This document shows positions 6,173 through 6,920 of a stretch of 6,920 bases of DNA, piece by piece. Both the position numbers and the translations under genes were made by a program. The stretch comes from Bacillota bacterium (GTDB lineage: Bacteria; Bacillota; Clostridia; Clostridiales; Clostridiaceae): contig JAJYBA010000081.1 of the NCBI GenBank assembly GCA_021779235.1, positions 1 through 6,920 on the forward strand. The letters run 5' to 3'. The number at the start of each line of letters is the position of its first letter. Position 1 is the first letter of the stretch. The notes beneath the pieces are model-generated. The model worked only from the letters and a program-made list of their open reading frames with translations, did no database searches and was not told the DNA's origin.

Positions 6173-6700
6173 ATGACAGATTTTAGATTGATATCTCCTT
6201 CCAAAAAATTTGAAAAGAAAGCATTTGAATACATACAAGAATTCTTAAAGTATAATTCAGAAATTAATGGAGTAGGAGGACTTAAGAGGTATGATAATTA
6301 TGATGAATGGTTGCTTAAACTTCAGAAGGATTTAGAGATAGCAAACATACCAGAAGGCAATGTGCCTGCAAATACCTACTTTTTTATTAGAACACAAGAT
6401 AGTAAAATTATTGGAATGATTACTATACGGCATAAATTAAATGAATTCCTATTTAATAGGGGAGGACATATAGGTTACTCTATCAGACCAACTGAAAGAA
6501 AAAAGGGATATGGAACTTTGATGTTAAAGTTAGGCTTGGAGAAGTGCAGGGAATTGAATTTAAGCAAAGTTTTAATAACCTGCGATAAAATAAATGTTGC
6601 ATCAGCCAAAGTTATTCAAAACAACAATGGAATATTAGAAAATGAGGTTTTTAGTGAGACTTTTTCTGAAATTATTCAACGATATTGGATTAACTTATAA
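6173..6700 (+). CDS. GNAT family N-acetyltransferase
   Basis: The product is 175 residues and cytosolic. The acetyl-CoA binding motif A is clear: HIGYSIRP (99-106) followed by ERKKGYG (108-114), the R-x-x-G-x-G/A pyrophosphate loop. Downstream, LITCDKINVASAKVI and the NNNG turn form the C-terminal motif B region. The arrangement resembles the COG3981 group of predicted acetyltransferases, whose substrates are mostly unknown; it could modify a small amine, an antibiotic or a protein. The N-terminal 60 residues are helix-rich and charged, as expected for the acceptor-side part of the fold. It is transcribed in the same direction as its neighbours, 105 bases after the membrane-protein gene. That gap holds no clear terminator or promoter. 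It is not a usual member of the hydroxylase cluster and is probably a passenger. Confidence 0.82.
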   Translation: MTDFRLISPSKKFEKKAFEYIQEFLKYNSEINGVGGLKRYDNYDEWLLKLQKDLEIANIPEGNVPANTYFFIRTQDSKIIGMITIRHKLNEFLFNRGGHIGYSIRPTERKKGYGTLMLKLGLEKCRELNLSKVLITCDKINVASAKVIQNNNGILENEVFSETFSEIIQRYWINL

Positions 6701-6757
6701 ATCACCCATAATCATAATTTAGAATTAATACATACTTTTCTTATATTACGAATAAGT

Positions 6758-6765
6758 GGGAGGGA
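6758..6765 (+). promoter_or_regulatory. Ribosome binding site of the xdhC-like gene
   Basis: GGGAGGGA lies 7 bases before the ATG at 6773. A competing ATG at 6768 runs out of frame and stops after seven codons, so 6773 is the start. Confidence 0.75.
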
Positions 6766-6772
6766 TAATGTT

Positions 6773-6920
6773 ATGGAAGAAAGAATTTTAAAAGAGATTT
6801 ATGAAGGCTTAGGAAAAGGTCATAAGGCTGCATTAGTCACTATTACAGATATAAAAGGTTCTACACCTAGAAAAAAAGGCTCACTTATGGCAGTCTGGGA
6901 AGATGGAAGAATCGAAAGAT
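6773..6920 (+). CDS. xdhC: XdhC/CoxI family molybdenum hydroxylase maturation factor, N-terminal part (3' end outside the window)
   Basis: Only 49 codons are visible and the frame is open to the edge of the window. They include ALVTITDIKGSTPRKKGSLM (20-39), the characteristic N-terminal motif of XdhC/CoxI proteins, with GSTPR at 29-33, followed by the VWEDGRIE strand (41-48). XdhC proteins bind the molybdenum cofactor, take part in adding the terminal sulfur ligand and deliver the cofactor to xanthine dehydrogenase-type enzymes in the cytosol. Finding one beside yqeB, mocA and yqeC extends the maturation block beyond this window. The spacing from the acetyltransferase gene is 72 bases of AT-rich DNA in which I see no firm promoter. 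The rest of the protein, including the Rossmann domain, cannot be checked here. Confidence 0.82.
   Translation, partial: MEERILKEIYEGLGKGHKAALVTITDIKGSTPRKKGSLMAVWEDGRIER

Overview
The window is AT-rich, with dense, short-spaced genes all on the + strand and strong purine-rich ribosome binding sites. This suggests a low-GC Gram-positive anaerobe, most likely Clostridium or a close relative. That placement comes from composition and gene content only; no rRNA or other marker is present.

Most of the window is a selenium-dependent molybdenum hydroxylase locus of the kind linked to anaerobic purine (xanthine/urate) breakdown. It opens with the 3' part of a dihydropyrimidinase/hydantoinase gene (1-566). 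This overlaps by 8 bases a complete xanthine dehydrogenase-type gene (559-3117), which fuses a two-cluster [2Fe-2S] domain to the molybdopterin-binding domains and has no FAD domain. A strong intrinsic terminator (3175-3218) closes that unit. A second block carries the maturation genes yqeC (3317-4042), mocA (4356-4949) and yqeB (4942-5742), the last two overlapping by 8 bases. The far right end holds the first 49 codons of an XdhC/CoxI-family maturation factor (from 6773).

The expected division of labour, from family knowledge, is as follows. MocA converts molybdopterin cofactor to its cytosine dinucleotide form. XdhC-type proteins carry and modify the cofactor for insertion. YqeB and YqeC are conserved companions of hydroxylases with a labile (non-selenocysteine) selenium at the Mo site, and their exact steps are unsettled. 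The hydroxylase oxidises a purine or related heterocycle, and the hydantoinase opens a cyclic amide ring.

Two genes that do not obviously belong to the pathway sit between yqeB and xdhC: a 93-residue membrane protein of unknown function (5786-6067) and a GNAT acetyltransferase (6173-6700).

The most unusual non-coding structure is a 222-base, nearly fully self-complementary element (4050-4271) between yqeC and mocA. It would fold into a long stem topped by two hairpins with the same GTCCT loop, and looks like a small non-autonomous mobile element or a structured RNA. A tandem 21-base duplication covers the yqeC ribosome binding site. Apart from these, the window is a recognisable metabolic locus.
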